Notes: generated from the sequence alone by a model not told the origin. A DNA stretch of 48,763 bases from Candidatus Poseidoniia archaeon (GCA_030748895.1 JASMLC010000010.1:1-48763), one strand, 5' to 3'; counted from the first letter of the stretch, positions 1 to 13,812 are shown. Translations and numbers: made by a program.

Positions 1-93
1 AAAGAAGCGGAGGAACTCGAGGCGCAGCTGCGCCTGATGCGCGACCAGGCGCCCTCCGAGGCGCGGTCGGAATCACCACGGTACATCGGCTAA
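1..93 (+). CDS. C-terminal end of an unidentified protein (partial)
   Basis: Frame 1 is open from the window edge to a TAA at 91-93 and gives 30 residues (KEAEELEAQLRLMRDQAP... ending SPRYIG). The visible part is charged and helix-forming, with a heptad-like LEAQLRL stretch, so it may be the end of a coiled coil. It lies 30 nt upstream of argS on the same strand. The family cannot be judged from this fragment. Codon use matches the GC-rich neighbours, so I treat it as a real gene end. Confidence 0.6.
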   Translation, partial: KEAEELEAQLRLMRDQAPSEARSESPRYIG

Positions 94-95
94 CC

Positions 96-103
96 GTTTT
101 ACC
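96..103 (+). promoter_or_regulatory. TATA-like box of argS
   Basis: GTTTTACC is centred about 24.5 nt upstream of the argS GTG, the spacing seen at most lead genes of this window. It supports a leaderless argS-recJ transcript starting at or next to the GTG. Confidence 0.4.
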
Positions 104-123
104 ACCGTCGGAATGGGGGCCGC

Positions 124-1794
124 GTGACCCACGCAAAAGCGCTCGCTGCGGCCGAAGAAACGGTCGCTACCGCGCTACAGGAACTGGACTGGCCGGCGCT
201 ACCGCTCGACCGCCGCCCGCAGCAGGGCGACCTGGCGGTTATCTGCTTCCCCGCTGCGAAACAGCTGCGGCAGCCACCCGATGCGCTGGCGGCAGAGCTG
301 GCGGCTGCGCTCGCCGACCGTGGACTGCGCGCGACGGCCGACGGCGGCTACTGCAACATCACGCTCGACTGGCGTCCGCTGGCTGCGCCGTTGCTGGCCG
401 AAATCAGCGCTGGCGATTTCGGCACCCGCACCCCGACTGGCCGCCGCGTGCTGATTGAGCACACTTCGGCCAATGCCACCGGCCCGTTCCACATGGGGCG
501 CGCGCGTAACCCGATTATCGGCGATACGCTGGCGCGACTGCTGCGCTACGCGGGCGACGAGGTCGCGACCGAGTACTACGTCAACGACATGGGCCGGCAG
601 GCGGCCACGCTCGCGTACGGTCTGCGCCACTTCGCGCCGGGCGACGCGCCGAAGGTCGACCACGCGCTGGTCGAATGCTATCGGCAGGCGAACGCCGCGC
701 TCGAGGAGGACCCCGCCGCGAAGGAGGCGATTTACGCGCTGATGGAGCGCTGCGAGGAGGGCGACGCGGAAGCGGTCGCCGAGGTCGCCGGCGCCGCCGA
801 AAAGATGCTGGCGGGCATGCGCGAATCGCTGGCGCGGCTGGGCGCCGAGGCCGACACGTATTTCCACGAGTCGGCGCTCGTTGCCGGTGGAGCCGTCAAC
901 GACGTTATCGAACGGCTGGCGCAGTCCGCGCTCTGCGGCGACGATGACGGGGCGAAATTCCTCGACCTGGCAGGGCACGGCATCGCCGGCCGCAACCAGC
1001 GCTTCTTCTTCACGCGTAAGAGCGGATTGAGCCTCTACACGACGCGCGACGTCGCCTACCATCTCGACAAGTTCGGCCGCTGCGACATGGCGCTGAACGT
1101 CCTCGGTGAGGACCACAAACTGCAGTCGCAGCTGCTGGGCATCGCGCTGGGCGAACTCGGCGCCCCAGTGCCTGAAGCGGTGTTTTACGCCTTCGTCAAC
1201 CTGCCGGGCGGCAAGATGTCGACCCGCGCCGGACGCGTCGTCTACCTCGACGACATGCTCGACGAAGCGCAGCAGCGCGCGCTGGCGGAACTCGTGCAGC
1301 GCCGCCCCGACATGGCTTCCGCGCAGCGGCAGGCGCTGGCGACCGCCATCGGAACGGGGGCATTGCGCTACAACATCCTGCGCGTGCAGGCCGAAAAGGG
1401 CTTCACTTTCCGCTGGCAGGACGCGCTGAGCTTCGAGGGAGACTCGGCGCCGTTCGCGATGTATTCGCACGCGCGCTGCTGCGCCATCCTGCGCCGCGCC
1501 GACGGGACGCCGGGTGGCGAGCCACCCGGCGAGCTGCACCCGACCGAGGAGGCGCTGCTGCGGCAGCTCGCACGCTGGCCGGCGACGGTCGCACGCGCTG
1601 CCGGCGAGCGCAAGCTGCACCTGCTGCCGCCCTGCGCGCATGGCCTGGCGGGGGCGCTGAACGGCTTCTACCGCGACTGCCCGGTGATTGGCTCCGACGC
1701 CGAGGAGTTCCGGCTGGCGCTGGTCGACGCAACGCGACGCGTGCTGGCGGATGTGCTGGGGCTGCTGGGCGTAGTCGCGCCGGAGGAGATGTAG
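124..1794 (+). CDS. argS: Arginyl-tRNA synthetase
   Basis: A 556-residue class I aminoacyl-tRNA synthetase that charges tRNA-Arg with arginine in the cytoplasm. The N-terminal part looks like the ArgRS-specific tRNA-binding domain. The HIGH signature appears as HMGRARN near residue 122, preceded by the ANATGPF context typical of ArgRS. The KMSKS loop is KMSTR near residue 364. The C-terminal third fits the anticodon-binding domain. The start is a GTG with a TATA-like box about 25 nt upstream and no in-frame alternative nearby. The next gene (RecJ-like) starts one base after the TAG, so the two are probably co-transcribed and translationally coupled. Length is normal for archaeal ArgRS and no key residue seems missing. 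Confidence 0.96.
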   Translation: MTHAKALAAAEETVATALQELDWPALPLDRRPQQGDLAVICFPAAKQLRQPPDALAAELAAALADRGLRATADGGYCNITLDWRPLAAPLLAEISAGDFGTRTPTGRRVLIEHTSANATGPFHMGRARNPIIGDTLARLLRYAGDEVATEYYVNDMGRQAATLAYGLRHFAPGDAPKVDHALVECYRQANAALEEDPAAKEAIYALMERCEEGDAEAVAEVAGAAEKMLAGMRESLARLGAEADTYFHESALVAGGAVNDVIERLAQSALCGDDDGAKFLDLAGHGIAGRNQRFFFTRKSGLSLYTTRDVAYHLDKFGRCDMALNVLGEDHKLQSQLLGIALGELGAPVPEAVFYAFVNLPGGKMSTRAGRVVYLDDMLDEAQQRALAELVQRRPDMASAQRQALATAIGTGALRYNILRVQAEKGFTFRWQDALSFEGDSAPFAMYSHARCCAILRRADGTPGGEPPGELHPTEEALLRQLARWPATVARAAGERKLHLLPPCAHGLAGALNGFYRDCPVIGSDAEEFRLALVDATRRVLADVLGLLGVVAPEEM

Positions 1795-1795
1795 G

Positions 1796-3454
1796 GTGCC
1801 GCGGCTGCAGTGGCGCTTCCTGAGCGAAGAGCCGCCGGCCGACGTGGTCGAGCTGCTGCTGGCGCAGCGTGGCCTGACGGGGGCGGAGCGCGATGCATTC
1901 CTGCATCCATCGCTCGACCAGCTGCATGACCCGTTTCTGCTTTCCGCCATGGAGGCGGCGGTCGAAAAACTGGAGTGGGCACGGACCTGGCAACAGCCCG
2001 TTACCGTCTTCGGCGATTACGACTGCGACGGTGTGACGTCGACCGTGCTGCTCTACAGCTTGCTGAAGCAGGCGGGGATGCAGGTCGACTACCACGTGCC
2101 GCATCGCATTGACGATGGCTACGGGCTGACCGAGGCAGGCGTCGAGAAGGTACACACGCGCGGCAGCCGGCTCATCGTAACCGTCGATAACGGCATCAGC
2201 GCCAATGCGGCGGTCGCGCGAGCCAATGCTCTGGGAATGGAGGTCGTGATTACCGACCATCACAAGCAGGAGGGCGAGCTCCCCCCGGCAGCCGCGGTCG
2301 TCAACCCTAACCGCAAGGACAACGAGTACCCGTTCCGCGCCATCGCCGGCGTCGGCGTCGCCTACAAGCTCTGCTGCGCGCTCGCGCCGCGTATCCTGCC
2401 CGCAGGCGATGCGACCACTTTTCTGGCCGAGGCGCTCGACCTAGTGACGCTCGGAACTGTAGCGGACATGATGCCGCTAGTCGATGAGAACCGCGCACTG
2501 GTGGCGCATGGGCTTGCGCGTGTCGCTGCGACAAAACGGGCCGGAATCCAGGCTCTCATCGAGCAGGCGCGCGCCAAACGCGAGCTTGACCCGGCTGACA
2601 TCGGCTTCAAACTGGCGCCGCGTATCAACGCCGCTGGACGCATGGAGGGCGCCGACATCGCACTCGAGCTGCTGCTGGCACCCGACCTGGCAGCGGCGCG
2701 GCCGCTGGCAGAGAAGCTCACCGGGCTCAACGCCAAGCGGCAGGCGGAAACCGCGCGCTGCGAGGAGCTGGCGCTTGACCTTGCCGAAGCGCAGGCGGGG
2801 AATGACTTCATCGTCGTCTGGCATCCCGGGATGCACGCTGGCGTAATGGGGCTGGTCGCGTCGCACATCATGCGTCGCTACCACCGGCCGACGCTGGTAC
2901 TGCGGCTTGACGGCGACGCTGCGGGCGGCTCGGCGCGCTCGATTCCGGGCTATGACCTGAGCGCCGCGTTCGACCGCTACAAGGCACTGCTCGACGGCGG
3001 CGGCGGCCACGCCATGGCGGCCGGCTGCCACCTGCCGGCCGCCAACCTCGAACCGTTGCGCGAAGCGCTAATGGCCGATGCAACAGAGCGGCTGACTGAC
3101 GAGATGCGGCAGCCGTTGCTCGAGATTGTCACCCCACTCGAGGCAGGGCGGCTCGACCTGCAATTCATGGCGCAGCTGGAGCGGCTGGCGCCGTTCGGGC
3201 AGGGAAACCTGGCACCGACCTTCGCGCTGCTCGACTGCGAAGTGCAGTCCGTGCGCACGATGGGGCGCGACAGCGACCACCTGCGGCTTTCGCTGGCGCG
3301 CTGCCCCGACGCCATCGGCTGGGGCATGGGCGACCGCGCCGAGACGCTCATGCCGGGCGACCGGGTCGACGTCGCGTTCCGGCTCGAGCGCAACCGCTAC
3401 AAGGGGCGCGAAACTCTGCAACTGCTATTGCAGGACCTCAGGCCTTCAGGATAG
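1796..3454 (+). CDS. RecJ-like DHH/DHHA1 single-strand nuclease
   Basis: A 552-residue DHH-superfamily phosphoesterase related to bacterial RecJ and archaeal GAN/RecJ-like proteins, which degrade single-stranded DNA or RNA and associate with the replisome in euryarchaea. Visible metal-binding motifs are GDYDCDG (D74, D76, D78), TVDNG (D130) and TDHH (D154, H155, H156). The DHHA1 substrate motif GGGGHAMAAG lies near residue 400, followed by an OB-like C-terminal region. The GTG start follows the argS stop by one base. The TAG stop abuts the 3' CCA of a tRNA gene on the other strand, so the two transcripts converge with no spacer. Whether it acts in repair, replication or RNA decay cannot be told from sequence. 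Confidence 0.9.
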   Translation: MPRLQWRFLSEEPPADVVELLLAQRGLTGAERDAFLHPSLDQLHDPFLLSAMEAAVEKLEWARTWQQPVTVFGDYDCDGVTSTVLLYSLLKQAGMQVDYHVPHRIDDGYGLTEAGVEKVHTRGSRLIVTVDNGISANAAVARANALGMEVVITDHHKQEGELPPAAAVVNPNRKDNEYPFRAIAGVGVAYKLCCALAPRILPAGDATTFLAEALDLVTLGTVADMMPLVDENRALVAHGLARVAATKRAGIQALIEQARAKRELDPADIGFKLAPRINAAGRMEGADIALELLLAPDLAAARPLAEKLTGLNAKRQAETARCEELALDLAEAQAGNDFIVVWHPGMHAGVMGLVASHIMRRYHRPTLVLRLDGDAAGGSARSIPGYDLSAAFDRYKALLDGGGGHAMAAGCHLPAANLEPLREALMADATERLTDEMRQPLLEIVTPLEAGRLDLQFMAQLERLAPFGQGNLAPTFALLDCEVQSVRTMGRDSDHLRLSLARCPDAIGWGMGDRAETLMPGDRVDVAFRLERNRYKGRETLQLLLQDLRPSG

Positions 3455-3529
3455 TGGTGGTGAGGGCCGAATTCGAATCGACGTAGATACGCTCTGCAGG
3501 CGTACGCATAGCCTCTCTGCCACCTCACC
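3455..3529 (-). tRNA. tRNA-Cys (anticodon GCA), CCA encoded
   Basis: On the minus strand a complete cloverleaf folds. The acceptor stem GGTGAGG/CCTCACC has 7 perfect pairs. The D arm has G10-C25, C11-G24, A12-T23 and a non-Watson-Crick 13:22. The anticodon stem TACGC/GCGTA closes the loop CTGCAGA, giving anticodon GCA. The variable loop is TCTAC. The T stem GTCGA/TCGGC closes the loop TTCGAAT. The body is 72 nt and genomic CCA follows at 3457-3455. No intron is seen. Base 73 is A, whereas tRNA-Cys normally has U73. It is the last element of the minus-strand proteasome beta - aCPSF1 - coiled-coil cluster. Confidence 0.93.
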
Positions 3530-3554
3530 ACGGCTGCGCCACTTGCCAGCGCGT

Positions 3555-3779
3555 TTAAGGATTTCCGGTTCGCGCAATCGTACGCGAGACATCGCTGCTA
3601 CCGAGGCTTTCGCGCTTCATATCCGCCAGCAGTCGCTCGTAATGGGTAACCTGCTCCTCGATGCGCTCCAGCTCCGAAGCGTCGCCGTCGCCCTGCTCGA
3701 TACGGGCGCGGACGCGTTCGCGACGCGCTTCCCATTTCTCGAGTTCCGCGATTGCCTGCAGGATTCGTTCCTCGTCCAT
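3555..3779 (-). CDS. Small coiled-coil protein, unknown function
   Basis: A 74-residue acidic/basic helical protein. Residues about 3-55 carry heptad-type spacing (ILQAIAELEKW, LERIEEQVTHYERLLADM), so a two-helix coiled-coil hairpin is likely. The tail (residues 57-74) is polar and probably disordered. It starts 2 nt after the aCPSF1 stop on the same strand and ends 25 nt before tRNA-Cys, so it is probably translated from the same mRNA as aCPSF1. I do not recognise a family. Prefoldin-like or helicase-tether roles are possible but not shown. Confidence 0.65.
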   Translation of the reverse strand: MDEERILQAIAELEKWEARRERVRARIEQGDGDASELERIEEQVTHYERLLADMKRESLGSSDVSRTIARTGNP

Positions 3780-3781
3780 CT

Positions 3782-5704
3782 CTATATAAGTCGGGTAGTC
3801 TCCAGATTGTGCGGTGATTCGACCTTCAAGCGTGCCTTGCGCCGGATGTCGGTCGCAAACTGGTCACACTTCTGCGGGTCACCGTGGTTGAGCAGTACCA
3901 GCTTGGGCCGCGGGCGGATTGTGCGCACGTAGCGCATCAGCTGCCGCTTGTCGCTATGCCCCGAGAAGCCTTCGCAGGTTTCGATATTCATATTGACCGG
4001 GACCGACACCATCCCGCCGTTGTCGCGGTCATGCAGGCTGATTTCGCGGGCCCCCTGCTGGATGCGCTGCCCCAGCGTACCCGAGGCCTGGTAGCCGACG
4101 AAGACCATGCTGTTGTTCTTGTCAGGCGCCCAGTGGCGCAGGTATTCCATCACCGGCCCGCCGTTGACCATGCCGGAGGTGGCGAGCACGATAGCGGGCT
4201 CGTCGCGCGAGCAGATTTCCTGCCGCATGTCGACCGAGTCTACCTTCTGGAACATATCGTCACGGAATGGGTTGCCGCGGTTCTGGTAAATCTTGTTGCG
4301 CAGATTGTTGTTCAGGTACTCCGGGTAGGCCGCGTGGAGCGCGGTCGCCTCCCATATCATCCCGTCCAGGAACACATCCATGTCCTGCAGCATACCTTCG
4401 CGGTGCGCCTTTTCGAGAACGAGCATCACCTCCTGCGAACGGCCGACGGCGAATACCGGAATCAGGATTTTACCGCGTCGTTCAACAGTACGATTGATAA
4501 TCTCGGTCAGCTTGCGCATCCCCTCCTCGCGCGACGGCTGGAAGTCCTTGAAGCCGCCATAGGTTGCCTCCAGCACCAGCGCCTCCATGCGCGGGAACCG
4601 GTTGACGGCACGGTCGAAAAGCCAGGTATTCTCGAACTTGATGTCACCCGAGAAAACAACATTGTGCTGGCCGTCGCCGACGTGGAAGTGGGCGCTCGCT
4701 GAGCCGAGGATATGGCCCGAGTTATGGAATGTCAGTTTCAGGTCGGGAGCAATATCGGTCGTGTCGCCGAAATTGAGTGGGATGCAGTTGCGCACCTGCT
4801 GCCGGATCTGCTCGCTGTTGTAGGGTACCTTCTTGGCTTCAGCATTCTGTATCTTGATGTAGTCAGTCTGCAACAGCGCCGCCAGGTCGCGCGTAGGCGG
4901 GGTGCAGTAGACCGGACCGTCGAAGCCGTAGACGAAGAGCATCGGCAGTAGTGCCGAGTGGTCGAGATGCGCGTGCGTCAGCACGACCGCATCGAGCCCT
5001 TCGAGCGGCGTCACCTCCGGAGCGTTCAGGAACGGGCTCGGCTCCTTGTCATTGCCGGGGTTGAAGCCGCAATCAATCAGCACTTTGCTGTCCTTGGTCA
5101 TCAGCAAATGGCAGGAGCGTCCCACTTCGCGGTAGCCGCCCAGCGCAGTGATGCGTACGAACTGTTCACCCTCAATAGTGTCGCGGAAAACCTTGCGGCC
5201 AACACGCTTCATGAAGTCCTTGCGCTTCTGCGCCACCTTCGGCTCGAGGATGTAGTTACGGATTTCGCGCAGCGTGGTTGATTCCATCGGCGCGTCACGG
5301 ATAACTATCGGGTTCCAGCCGATGCCGCGTCGCACGTCGTTGAGCACCGCACCGAACTTGCCGATAGCGCGGCCGGGGTTAACCGCCTCGATGTAGACGT
5401 CACCATTAATCTCGTCGAAGCGGATGCTGCTAACCTCTGCCTCGGCGGGGATGATTTCACCCAGTTTTTCCTCCGCCTCTTTCATCGGCAGCCGCACAGC
5501 CGGGTCAGCCCGGATGATGATGCGCTTGCGCACTTTCTGCGCCAGCTTGCGCACGATATCGTTGCTGCCGGCGAAGGCTTCCATATTTCTGGTATAGAGA
5601 ACTACACTGGAGCCCTCTACGCGCACGTCGGTGAACTCGACGGTGTCAGGTATGACACTCTGCGCAACTTCGCGAACCTCCTTGATGATGCTCTCTACAG
5701 CCAT
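3782..5704 (-). CDS. aCPSF1/FttA, KH-domain beta-CASP ribonuclease
   Basis: A 640-residue archaeal CPSF1-type metallo-beta-lactamase/beta-CASP RNase, the usual length for the family. Family members (FttA) cleave nascent RNA 3' ends and drive transcription termination in archaea. The N-terminal KH-type region (residues about 1-150) includes GRAIGKFG at 111-118. The zinc-site motif HAHLDH is at 244-249. Later motifs include SGHILGSAS, VFAVGRSQE, FVGYQASGT, GFSGHSDKRQL and LNHGDPQKC, the last carrying the C-terminal His of the active site. It lies 33 nt downstream of the proteasome beta gene. It may also have its own promoter, a TATA-like CTTTACAC at 5724-5731, about 24 nt before the ATG. Confidence 0.96.
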   Translation of the reverse strand: MAVESIIKEVREVAQSVIPDTVEFTDVRVEGSSVVLYTRNMEAFAGSNDIVRKLAQKVRKRIIIRADPAVRLPMKEAEEKLGEIIPAEAEVSSIRFDEINGDVYIEAVNPGRAIGKFGAVLNDVRRGIGWNPIVIRDAPMESTTLREIRNYILEPKVAQKRKDFMKRVGRKVFRDTIEGEQFVRITALGGYREVGRSCHLLMTKDSKVLIDCGFNPGNDKEPSPFLNAPEVTPLEGLDAVVLTHAHLDHSALLPMLFVYGFDGPVYCTPPTRDLAALLQTDYIKIQNAEAKKVPYNSEQIRQQVRNCIPLNFGDTTDIAPDLKLTFHNSGHILGSASAHFHVGDGQHNVVFSGDIKFENTWLFDRAVNRFPRMEALVLEATYGGFKDFQPSREEGMRKLTEIINRTVERRGKILIPVFAVGRSQEVMLVLEKAHREGMLQDMDVFLDGMIWEATALHAAYPEYLNNNLRNKIYQNRGNPFRDDMFQKVDSVDMRQEICSRDEPAIVLATSGMVNGGPVMEYLRHWAPDKNNSMVFVGYQASGTLGQRIQQGAREISLHDRDNGGMVSVPVNMNIETCEGFSGHSDKRQLMRYVRTIRPRPKLVLLNHGDPQKCDQFATDIRRKARLKVESPHNLETTRLI

Positions 5705-5723
5705 GAGACCTGTTTCCCAGCGT

Positions 5724-5731
5724 GTGTAAAG
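5724..5731 (-). promoter_or_regulatory. Possible internal TATA box for aCPSF1
   Basis: Read on the minus strand the box is CTTTACAC, centred about 23.5 nt upstream of the aCPSF1 ATG. It touches the hairpin at 5731-5747, so promoter and hairpin overlap by one base. Confidence 0.35.
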
Positions 5732-5747
5732 GCTGCCTCAGGCAGCC
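5731..5747. repeat. Perfect 7-bp inverted repeat over the proteasome beta stop codon
   Basis: GGCTGCC TCA GGCAGCC: two perfect 7-bp arms around a 3-nt loop, and the loop is the TGA stop codon of the proteasome beta gene on the minus strand. It could be an RNA hairpin for processing or attenuation between psmB and aCPSF1, or a protein-binding palindrome. The C-terminal codons (Ala-Ala) contribute to it, so chance is possible. Confidence 0.5.
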
Positions 5748-6436
5748 AGCTTAGCCTGAATTTCCATGACGGCCGCCGCTTCCATCGCAGTGTAGCCGCT
5801 TGAATCGATTGTGCAGAGCGAGATGCCGTCGCCTGAAGCCGAGTCGCGCTTCATCGCCACAGTCAGCGCCCGAATGGCAAGTTCCCTGCCCTCGGCCACA
5901 CTCAGCCCCTCACGGAAGTGGTCCTCAAGCACGCCATAAACAAAGGGCGAGCCGGAACCGGTAGTGGTAAATGTATCTGGAATCGAGCCGCCCGCCGCGT
6001 CCAGCGAGTAGACATGGCCGCCGTCTGTATCGACACCGCCGATCAGCAGCTGGACCCAGAACGGCATGTAGCGCCGACCGTTCATGATGTTAGCCATCAG
6101 CGTCGAGGCTGAAAGAATAGACATCTTCTGGCCGCGCTTCAGCTCGAAAAGCTTCACTTCGGCCGCGAGCCAGCGCGCCAGCATCTGCGCGTCGCCGACC
6201 AGTCCCGCTACCGTCAGGCCGATATGGTCGCTGATACGGAACAGCTTCTGTGTGTTCTTGTGCGCTATGAGATGCCCCATCGTGGCACGCATCTCGGTCG
6301 CCATGACCACACCATCGCGGCACACCAGCCCTACGGTGGTGGTGCCCTTCTTGAGTTCTTTCTCGGACAAAGTCAACTCCCAAACCGAGGAAAAGCGGCG
6401 CTTCATTCTAAGGGGGGTATATGATAGTTCCGTCAT
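5738..6436 (-). CDS. psmB: 20S proteasome beta subunit
   Basis: A 232-residue precursor of the catalytic beta subunit of the archaeal 20S proteasome. The propeptide is residues 1-31, with autocleavage expected between G31 and T32 (KKG/TTTVG), leaving a mature Thr1. In mature numbering Lys33 is present and position 17 is Glu in ATEMRATM, as I recall it also is in the Thermoplasma enzyme. GSGSPFVYGVLE and the RDSASG segment around the catalytic Ser129/Asp166 region are typical. The ATG at 6436 sits about 25 nt from the shared AT-rich box at 6458-6465, so the mRNA is probably leaderless. The alpha subunit is not in this window. Confidence 0.96.
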   Translation of the reverse strand: MTELSYTPLRMKRRFSSVWELTLSEKELKKGTTTVGLVCRDGVVMATEMRATMGHLIAHKNTQKLFRISDHIGLTVAGLVGDAQMLARWLAAEVKLFELKRGQKMSILSASTLMANIMNGRRYMPFWVQLLIGGVDTDGGHVYSLDAAGGSIPDTFTTTGSGSPFVYGVLEDHFREGLSVAEGRELAIRALTVAMKRDSASGDGISLCTIDSSGYTAMEAAAVMEIQAKLAA

Positions 6437-6457
6437 CAGGCTGGACGCCGACGAATG

Positions 6458-6465
6458 ATTAAATA
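6458..6465. promoter_or_regulatory. Bidirectional TATA box between psmB and PCNA
   Basis: ATTAAATA on plus reads TATTTAAT on minus. It is the only AT-rich box between the divergent psmB and PCNA genes. It is centred about 25.5 nt from the psmB ATG (leaderless) and 35.5 nt from the PCNA GTG (leader of about 10 nt). Confidence 0.6.
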
Positions 6466-6496
6466 CGGTTCACCAATGCGCCGGCGGTGCAATCCC

Positions 6497-7252
6497 GTGA
6501 TTAAGGCCCGTATCTCTGCAGAGCATCTCAAGGAGTTCGTCGGTACCGTCGGCGCGCTGGTTGATGAAGCCAAGCTCAGCGTCGCCAAAGGCGACCTGAC
6601 CGTGAAGGCGGTCGACCCCTCCCATGTAGCGATGATTGAGGCCCGCCTCGACAAGGCAGCCTTCGATTCCTACGAGGCTGCTGAAGCCGAACTGGGTATC
6701 GATGTGGACAAGTTCCGCTCAGTACTCGCTGTTGCCCGCGCGGGTGATATGGTCGACCTGGAACAGGACACCGAGCTGAACCTGCTGGTGGTCACCATCG
6801 GCAACCTGACGCGCGCGATGCCGCTGCTCGACACGGCCGGGATGCCTGACCCCAAGGTGCCAGCACTGGACCTGCCCGCCACCGTCAAAGTCGCGGTCGA
6901 AGAGGTCTCGCAGGGACTGAAGGCCTCGAAATCGGTTTCGGACCACATTGCGCTCTCGACCAGCAAGAAGGCTTTCCGGCTGGTCTGCGAAGGAGACAAC
7001 CAGAACCGGGTTGACCTTGAACTGGGCAAGAAACAGCTCGAGAAGCTCGATTCGCCCGAGGAACAGACCTCACTCTTCTCACTGGAATACTTCACGCTGA
7101 TGGTGGGCTCGCTGGCGAAGGACCGCATCCTGAAAATCTCGCTGGGCAGCGACCTGCCGGTGCGCATCACCGCCGACCTGGCGGTCGATGACCTTACCGG
7201 TGCACAGGGCGAGGTCACCTTCCTGCTCGCGCCCCGTATTGACCGGGAATAG
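6497..7252 (+). CDS. pcn: DNA polymerase sliding clamp (PCNA)
   Basis: A 251-residue clamp that encircles DNA and tethers polymerase, ligase, FEN1 and RFC clients. I start it at the GTG (VIKARISAEHLKEFVG) because PCNA N-termini normally read M-x-K/F-A at this point. The upstream ATG at 6455 lies before the TATA box itself and would add 14 residues with no counterpart. The two-fold repeated clamp fold is evident: LRISLGSDLPVRI near the C-terminus, an interdomain region around the LELGKKQLEKLDSPEE segment, and the terminal VTFLLAPRID. The next gene (ornithine carbamoyltransferase) starts at the base after the TAG. Confidence 0.93.
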   Translation: MIKARISAEHLKEFVGTVGALVDEAKLSVAKGDLTVKAVDPSHVAMIEARLDKAAFDSYEAAEAELGIDVDKFRSVLAVARAGDMVDLEQDTELNLLVVTIGNLTRAMPLLDTAGMPDPKVPALDLPATVKVAVEEVSQGLKASKSVSDHIALSTSKKAFRLVCEGDNQNRVDLELGKKQLEKLDSPEEQTSLFSLEYFTLMVGSLAKDRILKISLGSDLPVRITADLAVDDLTGAQGEVTFLLAPRIDRE

Positions 7253-9010
<1,758 letters not shown>

Positions 9011-9014
<4 letters not shown>

Positions 9015-9157
9015 CGGTCGAGCTGGTTCTGGTACCAGCGCTTGACCAGCAAGCGCACGATTTGCGACAGGTTGTAGCCCGACTCGCGGCAGAAACTGGT
9101 TATTTCGTCGAACAGCTCCGCCTCATCGTCAGGGATACGGGCATTGAGGTGCTTCAT
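9011..9157 (-). CDS. Ribbon-helix-helix (CopG/Arc-like) small regulator
   Basis: A 48-residue [18 protein letters not shown]... ending [10 protein letters not shown]. It has the ribbon-helix-helix layout: a short strand (KHLNARIP), helix A ([18 protein letters not shown]), a turn with a helix-capping Asn (GYNLS) and helix B ([15 protein letters not shown]). Such proteins are dimeric DNA-binding repressors, often of their own promoter. A TATA-like box lies about 22 nt before the ATG, and a perfect 16-nt palindrome lies directly behind it. The stop codon overlaps the stop of the dehydrogenase on the other strand. No toxin partner is seen. Confidence 0.75.
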
Positions 9158-9175
9158 ACCGGGCGATGGGATAGA

Positions 9176-9183
9176 GTATTAAT
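9176..9183 (-). promoter_or_regulatory. TATA-like box of the ribbon-helix-helix gene
   Basis: ATTAATAC on the minus strand, centred about 22.5 nt upstream of the ATG at 9157 and immediately next to the palindrome at 9184-9199. Confidence 0.5.
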
Positions 9184-9199
9184 GCGTTACAGGTAACGC
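9184..9199. promoter_or_regulatory. Perfect palindrome, candidate operator
   Basis: GCGTTAC AG GTAACGC: two 7-bp arms with a 2-nt centre. It abuts the TATA box of the 48-residue regulator on its upstream (BRE) side and lies about 36 nt from the TATA box of the rightward gene at 9264. It is a natural candidate for autoregulation by the ribbon-helix-helix protein. Confidence 0.6.
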
Positions 9200-9234
9200 G
9201 ATGTGACTAAAATAGCCGCAAATTACACCAAACA

Positions 9235-9242
9235 ATTAAATA
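9235..9242 (+). promoter_or_regulatory. TATA box of the 117-residue Gly/Ala-rich gene
   Basis: ATTAAATA centred about 25.5 nt before the ATG at 9264; leaderless spacing. Confidence 0.6.
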
Positions 9243-9263
9243 GCACCCCGTCCCGCCCTCGAT

Positions 9264-13713
<4,450 letters not shown>

Positions 13714-13746
13714 CGGAACGCTCCCGCGCGCCCACGCGGGGACCGG

Positions 13747-13754
13747 TTTTATAG
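13747..13754 (-). promoter_or_regulatory. TATA box of the RND exporter - purA operon
   Basis: CTATAAAA on the minus strand, about 37 nt from the TTG start. That leaves a short leader of about 12 nt. Confidence 0.5.
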
Positions 13755-13779
13755 CATTGACGTAACGCGAACGGGAAGC

Positions 13780-13788
13780 TTATAATAA
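13780..13788 (+). promoter_or_regulatory. TATA box of the giant surface protein
   Basis: TTATAATAA, 25-29 nt before the ATG at 13813 depending on the register chosen. The upstream GTG at 13804 would be only about 20 nt away, too close, which favours the ATG. Confidence 0.5.
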
Positions 13789-13812
13789 CGCCGGACAGCG
13801 TGAGTGAGTCCC

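Noticed and set aside
199-1950. 583-codon minus-strand open frame opposite argS
   Set aside because: Arg/Val/Gln-rich composition with no motifs. It is the antisense shadow of argS in GC-rich DNA.
3126-3932. 268-codon plus-strand ORF across recJ end, tRNA and the small coiled-coil gene
   Set aside because: It crosses a tRNA and reads antisense to aCPSF1; composition is that of a shadow frame.
6455-6496. Upstream ATG extending PCNA by 14 residues
   Set aside because: The ATG lies before the TATA box and the extra residues have no counterpart in PCNA, so the GTG at 6497 is preferred.
13762-13768. GTAACGC half-site, matching one arm of the palindrome at 9184-9199, in the RND/surface-gene promoter region
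   Set aside because: A single 7-mer is expected several times by chance in 48 kb on two strands, and no second arm is present.
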